From Yarrowia lipolytica (Eukaryota; Ascomycota; Dipodascomycetes; Dipodascales): 64,000 nt of DNA. This document shows positions 55,168 through 64,000 of this stretch, one piece after another; within the stretch, counting starts at the first letter, position 1, and each line of letters opens with the position of its first letter. Both the position numbers and the translations under genes were made by a program. The stretch lies in NCBI RefSeq assembly GCF_001761485.1, contig NC_090775.1, positions 2,177,001 to 2,241,000 of the forward strand, given 5' to 3'. Below the pieces are notes generated by a model. That model did not search any database. It worked only from the letters and a program-made list of their open reading frames with translations, and was not told the origin of the DNA.

Positions 55168-56844
55168 ATGGATCAAAAAACCGACTCGCGCGAGTATCTC
55201 GACGGGTTCAAGGCCGGCCAGAAGGTGGCGTACGAGCGGCTCTACTGGCGACGAATCCTCGTGCTGTTTGGAGGTCTGGCCATGGTGCTGGGTTTCTTTG
55301 GCTATAAAGGATACGCTGTCAATGACGTACTTGACCTGGATCTGTCCATGTCGCGAGCCGACTCTGTCAACGACAATCCCCTTGTTTCTCCTCTGTCCAA
55401 GCCCAAGAAAAACGTCATCTTCATGGTCACCGATGGTATGGGACCTGCTTCCGTTTCTCTGGCCCGAACCTACCGACAGTACGTCCAGGGACTGGCCTAC
55501 AACAACACCCTGACCATCGACAAGCACTTTATTGGCTCGTCGCGAACCCGATCCAGTGACTCCCCCGTCACTGACTCTGCCGCTGGTGCCACCGCCTTCT
55601 CCTGTGGTGCCAAGTCCTACAACGGAGCAATCTCCGTCACCCCCGACTACAAGGCCTGTGGCAGTGTTCTCGAAGCTGCCAAGCGACAAGGTCTCAAGAC
55701 CGGACTGGTGGTGACCACTCGGATCACCGACGCGACCCCTGCTTGTTTCGGAGCCCATGTTGCTCACCGGTCTCAGGAGGACGAGATTGCTGACCAGCTG
55801 CTGGGCTACGCTACTCCCCTCGGCCGTTCTGTCGACTTGCTCATGGGTGGCGGACGAATCCATTTCACAACCAAGGGCCGACAGGATGGCCGTGATCTGA
55901 TTGCTGAAGCCCAGATCGACGGGTTCCAATACATTGCCAACCGAAAGGAGTTTGACGAGCTCGATACTTCCAACGCCACCCTACCCCTTCTCGCTCTCTT
56001 CACCGACTACGACATGCCCTACGAGATTGACCGAGTCCCCGAGCAGTTCCCCTCTCTCAAGGAGACCGCAATCTCTGCCCTTGAGATTCTTCACCAGGAG
56101 ACCAAGGACTCCGACGAGGGATTCTTCATCATGATCGAAGGTTCTCGAATTGATCACGCCGGCCACCAGAATGACCCCGCTGCTCAGGTCAGAGAGGTTA
56201 TGGCATTCGACGAGATGTTTGCTGCCGTCGTTGACTTTGCCGATTCTCTTGACACCGAAACCATCATTGTCTCCACCTCCGACCACGAGACTGGAGGCCT
56301 GGCTACCGCTCGACAGGTCCAGGCTGAGTACCCCGAGTACGTCTGGTACCCCGAGGCTCTTGCTGCTGCACAGCACTCTGGAGAGTACATTGCTCGAAAG
56401 CTGCAGGCGTTTGCTCGACCCGACCACCCTTCCGAGGCCTCTGGCTCGAAGCTGGAGAAGTTCGTCAAGCGAGAGATCCTCGAGAACGATCTTGGAGTCA
56501 AGGACTACACCAAACAGGAGGTCAAGGCTCTGATTAGAAACCGGGCTGACCCCATTGACACCATTGTCGACATTGTTTCTCGACGATCCCAGACGGGCTG
56601 GTCTACGCACGGCCACTCCGCCGTCGATGTCAACATCTACGCTCACTCCAACAAGCAGAGCGGTCTCGACAAGTTGGATGCTCTGCGAGGAAATCACGAG
56701 AACATTGAGATTGGTCAGTTTCTGGCCAAGTACCTGGAGGTGGACGTTGCTCGAGTGACGGAGATTCTCGAGGACCTTCCCGTTCGTGTTCAGCACGTTG
56801 AGGAGATTGATGACTGTGACCAGTACCATCATGGTTTGTATTAA
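55168..56844 (+). CDS. PHO8: Vacuolar repressible alkaline phosphatase Pho8
   Basis: The 558-residue protein is a classic alkaline phosphatase, a dizinc/magnesium enzyme that removes phosphate from diverse esters in the vacuole lumen. The short cytosolic tail and a single anchor (about residues 30-46) give type II topology, as in yeast Pho8. The first metal site is FMVTDGMG (D89), the phosphorylated serine is S137 in PVTDSAAGATAF, the magnesium/zinc segment is EGSRIDHAGH, and the DHETGG motif supplies further ligands. The C-terminal GWSTHGHSAVDVN segment carries the last zinc histidine, matching the family's H-T-...-DV pattern. The length is typical (566 in baker's yeast). The ATG at 55168 follows an ACACACA-rich leader. 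Confidence 0.95.
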   Translation: MDQKTDSREYLDGFKAGQKVAYERLYWRRILVLFGGLAMVLGFFGYKGYAVNDVLDLDLSMSRADSVNDNPLVSPLSKPKKNVIFMVTDGMGPASVSLARTYRQYVQGLAYNNTLTIDKHFIGSSRTRSSDSPVTDSAAGATAFSCGAKSYNGAISVTPDYKACGSVLEAAKRQGLKTGLVVTTRITDATPACFGAHVAHRSQEDEIADQLLGYATPLGRSVDLLMGGGRIHFTTKGRQDGRDLIAEAQIDGFQYIANRKEFDELDTSNATLPLLALFTDYDMPYEIDRVPEQFPSLKETAISALEILHQETKDSDEGFFIMIEGSRIDHAGHQNDPAAQVREVMAFDEMFAAVVDFADSLDTETIIVSTSDHETGGLATARQVQAEYPEYVWYPEALAAAQHSGEYIARKLQAFARPDHPSEASGSKLEKFVKREILENDLGVKDYTKQEVKALIRNRADPIDTIVDIVSRRSQTGWSTHGHSAVDVNIYAHSNKQSGLDKLDALRGNHENIEIGQFLAKYLEVDVARVTEILEDLPVRVQHVEEIDDCDQYHHGLY

Positions 56845-58953
56845 TCAGCGAAGACCGCGACCTAGTATCTTCACTGCGTGACATCTGTAAACCTATTGTA
56901 ATAGTATGATTATGAATTAGATGAGCACATGTGCAGGTCACACTACTGGTATTTTTTGTCATTGTGACAGCAGCTAGGATATTATGTCAAGAAAGTCGCA
57001 ACCAACTCATATTATGGCCAACGCTGACGTTGATCTTTCCGCGTTGAGTAGGAAGGGTACATACACCACGTCAGAGAAACACTCGAATAAGGGCGTGAAG
57101 ATAGTCAATAGAGATGCACTGCGAAATGTTGATGAACAGGGTATTTCGTATATCAAGATCTTATCAAGATTTTATCGAGATCAAAAGAATAGAGAAGAAT
57201 GTTTGGATTCATAGATCCTAGGATGTACTCTGAATCATCTTCAGTTTTCTTACGCAAGGATCCGCAGATAGGTTAGCAACTATCGCCATTATTGAGCCCA
57301 ATGAGTGACTCCTAAGGAATATAAATGCCCCTTTGAGGTCCCATTTTTCCTTCATTAGAAGACAACAGGCTCTTCATCCCTTCACTCGGGGACTGTTTGT
57401 TTACAGGAGATGTTTGGGCATCGGCTACGACGAATTCTTGCTTAGCAGATCCACCAGGACACCTCTCTTCATGCCTCTTATGACATGGAGCTATGACAAG
57501 TGAAATAAGCAATCTCCTTACGAGCCCCATTTCGAGAACGGGTCACTCCTGGGGTGGAAATCCCTGTATGAACAACACTTCTGAAAGCGAGTAACTAAGA
57601 CGTTACGCTGAGCGAGAGCTACGAAGCTGCCTGGTAAAAGGATACCCCTTAGTACATGCCGCCGTTGGACGCAAGATGGTGACTGAGTCAAGCCTAGCTA
57701 TCCCTCAAGAGTCCTGTCTCCTGTAATAAGCTGTGACGGGCACGATAGGTTGCCAATGAGCTTGCTATTGCGGACGCTGCTGTGTCTAGTGCGTGTTCAG
57801 GTAGCTCCCAGGGTGAGATTCTCATCATGGGTAACATTTCCTAAATGCTATGGGGAGAAGGACTGTCATTTGCACAGACATGTCTTCTTCATCTGATACT
57901 GATTTGTTATCTGTACACCAGGTATCACGGTAAAGAGTGACAGTTGGTGATGATCGCAACCTGATCTCAGCTTGCAAGCACCATTGGACATAAACGTCTG
58001 TGGGGACCGCCTTTGGGCAAAGTGTTTAGGCCACTCCTGCCAAACCGCCAAGTAAAGAGTTCTTCAGAGCGACCGACCGACCAATGTCAACACTACGACA
58101 ACGATGAAAAGCCGTTTGGAGCTGTTGATGGCGAAAACCATCAGTCGCCAGAAAACGCTAGTTAAAGCGACTGAGACAAGTTGAGTCTGCCGAGCAAGTG
58201 ATACTGTGGAACGAAAGTTATGCCAACACTTGCTTCTGTGAAACGATGACGCCAGCGCAGGGTGACACTGTGAACTGTGACCAGAATGCCAGCGCCTTGA
58301 GAACATGGGCCAGAGCAAACCAGTAGGAGCCAGAGCCATGTTACTAGCCTAAGAGACAAATGTTATGCCAATGAGAGTCAGAGCCTTACAGCCTGTGCCA
58401 GTAAGAGCAGGAGAGTCTAGGTATTAAGCCGATAAGAGCCAGTCTGGATGTGGTAAGCAGACGGAGTCTGATTGGCATTCAGAAAGGATGCAGGCGTGGA
58501 ACCTCGCAATAAATATGTACACCAGCCGAACCTTTAAGAGTACATAACAAGAGGCTGTAGGCATAGAGCTCTGGGTCCCCTCCCCCAAATCTTCCTTCGT
58601 AGTGTAGTTGTGAGTTGCGATTGTAATGTTGAACACCGTCGGAAAGAGAAGATCATTGGTCCAAGTAGAATCGACTCTGGTGTTAAAAGACTCATAATGG
58701 TGCTAGTATTTGGTTTATTACCCTAGTGTCTCATTTTGCTTAAATATACAGTCGATTTTTGGACCTGAACAAGACCTCTTCGAGTAACCTGAATCAGAAT
58801 AATTGGTTAGTTGATCGAGAGATTGAACCTCCCCAGAGCCCATAAAAACAACGAAAGTCTCGTGGAACAAAAAAAACATTTATAAGATTTGTTTATTCTA
58901 AAATCACGTGACACATATAGCCGGATAGAACTCACGAAATGATCATTTTTCCA
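56845..58953. other. Intergenic region between PHO8 and the 5S rRNA gene
   Basis: No gene is called. A 76-codon ATG frame (56984-57214) has no recognisable features. Segment 58060-58450 is rich in GCCAG and GAGCCAG words without clean periodicity and might be a worn repeat, but I see no terminal repeats or known element. Confidence 0.45.
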
Positions 58954-59075
58954 GTTGCGGCCATATCCTGGTGAAAATACGGCTTCCCGTCCGATCCAGC
59001 CATAAGTCCAAGCACACAGAAGAGCCTAGTTAGTATTGTAGTGGGAGACCATACGAGAATCCTGGGTGCTGCAAT
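58954..59075 (+). rRNA. 5S ribosomal RNA gene, dispersed single copy
   Basis: The sequence begins GTTGCGGCCATATCC, contains CCCGTCCGATCC and AGAGCC at the loop A and internal promoter positions, and GTAGTGGGAGACCATACGAG near the 3' part. It ends GGGTGCTGCAAT, which pairs with the 5' end. Length is about 122 nt, and T5 at 59078-59082 would terminate Pol III. It stands alone with no tRNA just upstream, unlike the tRNA-5S fusions also known from this yeast. Confidence 0.93.
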
Positions 59076-59077
59076 TC

Positions 59078-59082
59078 TTTTT
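59078..59082 (+). terminator. RNA polymerase III terminator of the 5S gene
   Basis: A run of five T lies two bases after the predicted 3' end of the 5S RNA. Confidence 0.7.
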
Positions 59083-59409
59083 CATTCTTAATTGACAGTC
59101 TTTTTATGTCTAACTTTCTCTTTTTCCTTTCTCTTCACTTCTTTTTGCCACTCTCCTATCCATCTATATATCGAGCATAGTAACCTTGGGAAAACCGTGT
59201 CTTGAACTTAGACGCTGTACGTACAGAAGTATTCGTAGTTATTTGAAGGGTGAAGGTTTGGTTTTTACATGTGTGTTTGTGCAGTACATACTGTAACCAA
59301 CTGATCATAGACCTACTCAGATGCTTGCAGTTGTCGATGCTTTACAGTCTTTGTACGGCAGTTCTACAGTTCTCGCCAGTTATGCTGGTACGGTGTATTA
59401 ATATACATG
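59083..59409. other. Intergenic region between 5S rRNA and the second LDAH gene
   Basis: This is pyrimidine-rich sequence, with TTTCTCTTTTTCCTTTCTC-type tracts near 59117-59150. I see nothing recognisable. Confidence 0.5.
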
Positions 59410-60642
59410 CTAAAAATGCAAAGGCAGCTGATCAAACTGCTGCTTGGTTAGTTGGGCCACCTCCTGGTTGTGGTGGATGCAAAAGCCATGGATGATTTCC
59501 TCCGCTCCCACGTCAAAGGTGACGTGGTTCAAGTGTCCCCACTCGTTGAAGATATCCTGTCGAGTCTCGTCGTCGACAAACTGATCCTGGTGGGCAAAGA
59601 AGCCCCAGATCTTGAATTTTCCGTTGTTGTGCCAAAAATCAACCACATCATTGCAGTCGGTTCCAATGGCCACCAGCTCCTCCTTGCCCATCTCGATCCA
59701 TTGACGGATGATCGAGGGCTGGGAAACAAATCCCCGGGTAGCCTGCACAATATGAGGAGGAAGAGCGTCGCTGAGAAATTGCTGCTCCACCCGAGTCCAC
59801 AGAGGAGACACCTTCTGGGCCACCTGCAGGCCTCGAGCCAGAACTCCGCCAGGCACAGGGTACTGCTTGGCTAGAGTCTTGAGCTTCTGACCAGTGGAGC
59901 TCTTGGCCAGTTCCTTGAGAGTCGGGGTCATGAGACACACGAGCTGCAGATCGATCTGGGGATCGTTGGCAACAGCCACAGCCACTCGCTGAACCAACCA
60001 GCCTCCCAGAGAATGGCCCATTAGAATCACCGGGCGTCCTTCAGTCTCACTTTCAGAGATGGAGCCCAGAAGAGTCTCGCCAGAGGAAATGGAACCCATG
60101 GAGTCCATGGAATCCAGAGAGTCGATAGAAGACCTTCTGGAGGAAGGTGGGGTAGCGAAAGAATCGGCCAGAGTGTCGTCGGACTCGTAGCCATCAAAAG
60201 TACATGTCTCGCACTTGCTCTCGGCCACCACATGTCTCAGAATCTTGACCTTGTTGTCAATCTGGTCCTGGAGACTGTACAGGTCCTCCTTGAACGACGC
60301 CGGGTTGAAAGTCGAATATCCTCTGTAGCTGGGACACACAAACTCGTATGTGGGGTACATTTCAGCCAGGTGTTGCAAAAACACGGTGTAGTATTCGGAG
60401 ATTCCGGGGTTGCCAGGAATGAAAAAAACCAGAGGAGCAGGTCCCTTGGAGCTCTTTTTCTTGGGTGCAATTCGGTAGACTGCTGTGTCCATGATTTCGG
60501 AGTATCCTTGGGGCAGACACGCGGGCTTGGGGGCCTCTAGGGGCTGCTGCTCCTTGGAAAGACCTCCCTCCAGTCCCTGCTTGAAAATTCCAATGGCTGA
60601 TACGGGGTTGATAAAGTTTCGAAGTACTCGTACTGTCGCCAT
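59410..60642 (-). CDS. Lipid-droplet-associated hydrolase (LDAH family), copy 2
   Basis: The 410-residue protein has the same LDAH core as the gene at 52984-53919. VFFIPGNPGISEYYTVFL carries the GNPG motif, the nucleophile elbow is LMGHSLGGW, LMTPTLKELAKSSTG follows, FFAHQDQFVDDETR supplies the probable acid and EIIHGFCIHHN the histidine. It differs by an 80-residue N-terminal extension with a possible organelle-targeting start (MATVRVLRNFINP) and by a Ser/Asp-rich insertion (about residues 148-205, SSRRSSIDSLDSMDSMGS) just before the elbow, a likely phosphorylated loop. The start is the ATG at 60642. Two diverged family members within 8 kb suggest an old local duplication with inversion, or retention of both copies for separate lipid roles in an oil-accumulating yeast. 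Confidence 0.85.
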   Translation of the reverse strand: MATVRVLRNFINPVSAIGIFKQGLEGGLSKEQQPLEAPKPACLPQGYSEIMDTAVYRIAPKKKSSKGPAPLVFFIPGNPGISEYYTVFLQHLAEMYPTYEFVCPSYRGYSTFNPASFKEDLYSLQDQIDNKVKILRHVVAESKCETCTFDGYESDDTLADSFATPPSSRRSSIDSLDSMDSMGSISSGETLLGSISESETEGRPVILMGHSLGGWLVQRVAVAVANDPQIDLQLVCLMTPTLKELAKSSTGQKLKTLAKQYPVPGGVLARGLQVAQKVSPLWTRVEQQFLSDALPPHIVQATRGFVSQPSIIRQWIEMGKEELVAIGTDCNDVVDFWHNNGKFKIWGFFAHQDQFVDDETRQDIFNEWGHLNHVTFDVGAEEIIHGFCIHHNQEVAQLTKQQFDQLPLHF

Positions 60643-63210
60643 CTTGTCTTGTGTGCTGTCTGTGTCTTATTGAAAGTAAATCTGTTGAAGATTACGCATA
60701 AAAACAGTGAAGAGTCGCGCGAACAGGTCGTGTGAGAGGCGCCTCAGGGTCTATATATACTCCTGCATTTTGGATTTGTGTCACACGAGCCATAACTCTT
60801 TTTCACCCAGTTTTTTTTGCAAATCTTCGCTTTTTTGCAAATTTTTAAACCCTATTGGCCTCGACACAAAGAAAGATAATGTACATGGTCGTGTGGGCTG
60901 AAAAGGCTAATTTAGAACGACGGAAAGCACGGCCCAAGCCAAAACACGACTTTGACACCGCAAACCGACCGGCGGCAAAGTCCTCGCTCGGGTCTTCCGC
61001 ATCTTATGGTCACATGACACCAATATCCCGGGCCCGCCAGCTCCCCTCTCAGAGCACTTCTGTGTTCGTCTCAGATAGAGTTCCCGCGTTCTGCCAGATA
61101 GTGTGATGAGGTGGGGGAGGTGGGAGAGGGGGGGGGAATGCGGGGAAGCATGATTAAATTAGCACAGAACCAAGGATGGGGAGGGTTGGGTCAGTTGTTG
61201 GCTATATAGAAACTTGATCTGTTTGTGTAACATGCATGCAAGTGTGTATTTCACCTCTTTCCGCGTGCGCGCAAGAACGAGAGATGAGGTTGCCAGAGCG
61301 GTATCTTTGAAAATAGATAACAGCAAACTACAGTAGGCACTTTACCAACAGCACCTCCAAGACGCATATGGGCGCATTTGTATGTGAGTTTAATGGGGAA
61401 GGATTTTTTCAAGACCTGAGCAAAAGCGGTATTGAAGAGGAATATTTGGGGCATTCTTAGAATCCCTGGAATCGAAAAAATTAGAGGAGTTTGGTAAACC
61501 TCTTTTCTATTCCATATCATGACTTTCTACTAAGATGTGTCTCCCCAAACATTTCATCGCCGCAAGCATGCAACGTTAGATAATATGTGAAAAAAAGAGG
61601 CTAAAAAATTGCGGTGTTTAAAGTCGATCAGAATATGTGGTTGCTGGTGTCTAAATGTTTGGAAATACGATAGGGCCGTGAGAAAAAGTACGAGGTCACG
61701 CGAATGTCAGGTCCGCTTCAAATACGCTGTAGACATGGTGTCTCTCTTGACCTTCTGTCTTGAACAGCTGTGTCTTTAACCCCACTTCAGATAATGCGTG
61801 TGCTCGAACGGTTTTGGTTTATGTTTCAGGTAGGGTAACTTGAGTGGGGCTTTTTTTAGGTTGACGAATGAAGATTGGATACGTTTGTCAATGACAGTAT
61901 GGAGAGGGGAACTGGTCTTGTGAGCGGGAGGTTGAGTGTATTCCACTTCTCGTCTCGTGGGAGCAGTGTCTTGTGTTGTTTTCTGGTGGGTTCGGAGACT
62001 GTTGCGATAACGCATGTCTCGCATCTATTGCATGAGTGGGGCATGATACTATTGGGATGAATGGTTAAGTAATTTGTAACTAATAGTGGTGTGTTTTGTC
62101 AATATCCTATTAGAATTGTACGAGAGTGCCTTGTGTGTTATAATATTTGATTATGACATTGAATTTATAACATTGAATTTGATATCAATGAAAGGAATGC
62201 CCTGTTAAGAAGATGTGCTCAATTTACTATCAATTTGCTTCTGATAGTGTCTTCCATACAGACTCATATCGTTGATATCAAGCGTTGCTTCTACTTGGCT
62301 GATGATGTAATTCGCTGGAACCGACTACGCACGCCTAGGAGATCCCGGAACATTTGTACATGGTGTTAATGTTAGTATTGGAGTTTCAGTACAAGTACTG
62401 TATTGTATTGTATGTATTGTATATACTGTACTTGTACTTGCACCGGTTTTCATCAACTGTTGGTTTCTGGTTTCAAAATATACTGTTTTACGACAGCTAA
62501 TTGAAGGGTTTATAGCCCAAGGCTGCACGGAAGGTTTCTCGAAGAATACCTGCTGTTGCTGTTTCCAGGTGCAAAATCGAACACATCAGTCGCCGTTACA
62601 AGTGCAAGTATTTATACAATACCATTATTTGCAATTGAATCGTATTTATTCTACTGCTTCACCCCAGGTGCATCCATGATTAGATCTCACTACTGCCGAA
62701 CCAACACCACTCCACACAAATCTGCTGTTTCAAACAAGAAAAGCAGGAAAAAACAGTACAATTCTTTTCTAGAGAGTTAAACCAGCAAATTGACAAATCA
62801 ACTGTGTACAAAATACCCAACAATTCCTCTCTCAAGCGACTGTTCTAGACCCGAAACAGCAACCCCCCAAAATACACTTCGATGTTGGGACAAGTTTGGA
62901 GAACGTGGGGAAGTGGAACATTCTAGACACTTTGAGAACACATTGTAGATCGAAGAGATGAAGAAAAAGGCGACTAAAAGTGGTAGTTGTAGAAACATAT
63001 TCGGACCATTCCTGATATGTCACGTGATCTCTCACCCCCCCCCTTCAACGCCCTTGTTGGCACCGTATCACTATCACTATCCTTGTCTGCAATCATGCAT
63101 GCCCTGTGCGCGCCATCAAAGTCTACTCCTCAATATCACAATACCTAGACCCACTAACCATCAGGGTCATTTTTTGTTCCGACTAGCTAGCCTGCATCAC
63201 TGCTACCACA
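60643..63210. other. Intergenic region between LDAH copy 2 and the CHIP-like gene
   Basis: No gene is supported. A G-rich tract lies near 61112-61146. An 11-bp-arm inverted repeat is at 62388-62438, and CACGTG at 63021-63026 lies 190 bases before the CHIP-like start. Confidence 0.5.
62388..62438. repeat. Inverted repeat with 11-bp arms around a TATTG microsatellite
   Basis: AGTACAAGTAC at 62388-62398 and GTACTTGTACT at 62428-62438 are perfect complements. They flank a 29-base loop of TGTATTG-type repeats. It belongs to the dispersed GTACAAGTAC motif class seen across this window. Confidence 0.8.
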
Positions 63211-64000
63211 ATGCCGACCGCCGAGGAGTTTAAGACGATCGGAAATGATTTCTACAGCAATCACGACTTTGAAGCTGCCATTATGGTGAGTACGTCTGGC
63301 CCAGCCAGCAGAAGAGCCTTGTCAACAGATCATACAACTAACACAGAATTATTCTCAAGCGTGAGTCTGAGCAGGGATGAATATATGGTGATAGGTGACA
63401 GACACGGTCTCACCCACCCTGACTAACACAGAATCGTTAAAAACCCGAAAAACGTCATATACTACCAAAATGTGAGTTGCAACAGACATATCCGCGACAG
63501 TTTCGATCCGAGCTAACTCAGAGAGCGATGGCCTACTCAAAGCTAGGCAAGTACGAAGAGATGGAAAGAGATTGCTCAAAGGCATTGGAAATACTGCCCA
63601 ACTCGGTCAAAGCATTGTACTACCTAGGTATCGCCTTGACAGCTCTGCGACGGTTTAGACAGGGCGCCGAGGTACTGGATAAAGCATACGCCGAATCGGT
63701 AAAGATGTCGAGCGCTCTATCGCCCAAAATCTCCGAACAGATTTTGCTTCTTAAGGAACAACGACACTCCCATGAACTCGAGTCTGTTCGGCGCCAGTCT
63801 GACTCACTGTTGACTTACATGCTGGAGCTGTTGGAAAAGGATAAACAGGAGCAGTTAAACGAGCTCAAAGCACAGGGACTAAGTGGACAGGCACTCAGAT
63901 CGGAACGTCAGTTTGTACAGGAGGAGTTCTTGGATAAAGAGAAGCAGATCATCTCCACTTTCAAGGCCTCCCAAAAGGGATCTCAAAACGGAAACTCAGC
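63211..64000 (+). CDS. CHIP/STUB1-like TPR ubiquitin ligase, four exons seen, cut by the window end
   Basis: Predicted exons are 63211-63285, 63347-63360 (14 nt), 63432-63471 and 63522 onward. Each intron has a GTGAGT donor and a CTAACACAG or CTAACTCAG acceptor, and splicing keeps frame, giving 202 visible residues. The start MPTAEEFKTIGNDFYSNHDF opens a TPR array (AIMNYSQAIVKNPKN, YYQNRAMAYSKLGKYEEMERD, SVKALYYLGIALTALRRFRQG). A charged helical region follows, with LLTYMLELLEKDKQEQLNEL. This is the layout of CHIP, which binds Hsp70/Hsp90 tails through the TPRs and ubiquitinates clients; its U-box would lie past 64000. Baker's yeast lacks CHIP. Without the U-box in view, a plain TPR co-chaperone remains possible. 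Confidence 0.75.

Noticed and set aside
56984-57214. 76-codon ATG frame 140 bases past PHO8
   Set aside because: No homology or motif recognised; probably chance in the PHO8 3' flank.
58060-58640. GCCAG/GAGCCAG-rich segment that might be a worn LTR or other repeat
   Set aside because: No matching ends, target duplication or internal landmarks could be found by eye; a genome self-search would decide.

Overview
This 64 kb window looks like a chromosomal segment of the yeast Yarrowia lipolytica or a very close relative. The intron signals fit that lineage: GTGAGT donors, and acceptors where CTAAC lies only two or three bases before the AG. A single 5S rRNA gene stands alone between protein genes, most genes are intronless and widely spaced, and codon use is GC-leaning. 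The organism call rests on family recognition and splice grammar, not on a database match.

Layout from left to right. RTT109 (histone H3 acetyltransferase) and SPO11 (meiotic double-strand-break transesterase) converge at 0.9-3.4 kb. An AIM17/gamma-butyrobetaine-hydroxylase-like mitochondrial dioxygenase converges on the fission dynamin DNM1 (4.35-8.1 kb), which has a 5'UTR intron ending exactly at its ATG. An amidase converges on an allantoate-permease-type MFS carrier (10.6-13.8 kb), a likely nitrogen-scavenging pair. After a 4.8 kb gene-poor stretch come COG6 (Golgi tethering) and CPS1 (vacuolar carboxypeptidase S), then a 6.6 kb gene-poor stretch that begins with eight same-strand GATAAG motifs. 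An Xbp1-like KilA-N/APSES regulator, a tRNA-Asn with a 17-nt intron, and an SFH5-like Sec14 protein follow. The SFH5 start codon is created by splicing. Next are a decayed RNase H1 relic (36.4-37.6 kb), a Zn2Cys6 regulator, a small unknown protein, a TRAX/translin gene, and the polarisome gene SPA2. SPA2 is split into two reading frames by one 16-bp unit in a 15-bp coding repeat. The right part holds two paralogous lipid-droplet-associated hydrolases (LDAH) flanking vacuolar alkaline phosphatase PHO8 and the 5S rRNA gene. The window ends inside a four-exon CHIP-like TPR protein with a 14-nt exon.

The genes are mostly housekeeping or cell biology and form no obvious single pathway. Local themes are vacuole and Golgi (COG6, CPS1, PHO8), lipid handling (SFH5, two LDAH), membrane and polarity (DNM1, SPA2), and nitrogen use (amidase, permease, GATA motifs). 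I found no clear transposon, virus copy or CRISPR array. The most notable observations are the A|TG split start codon, the SPA2 frame break, the GATAAG array, and the CHIP-like gene with its tiny exon.
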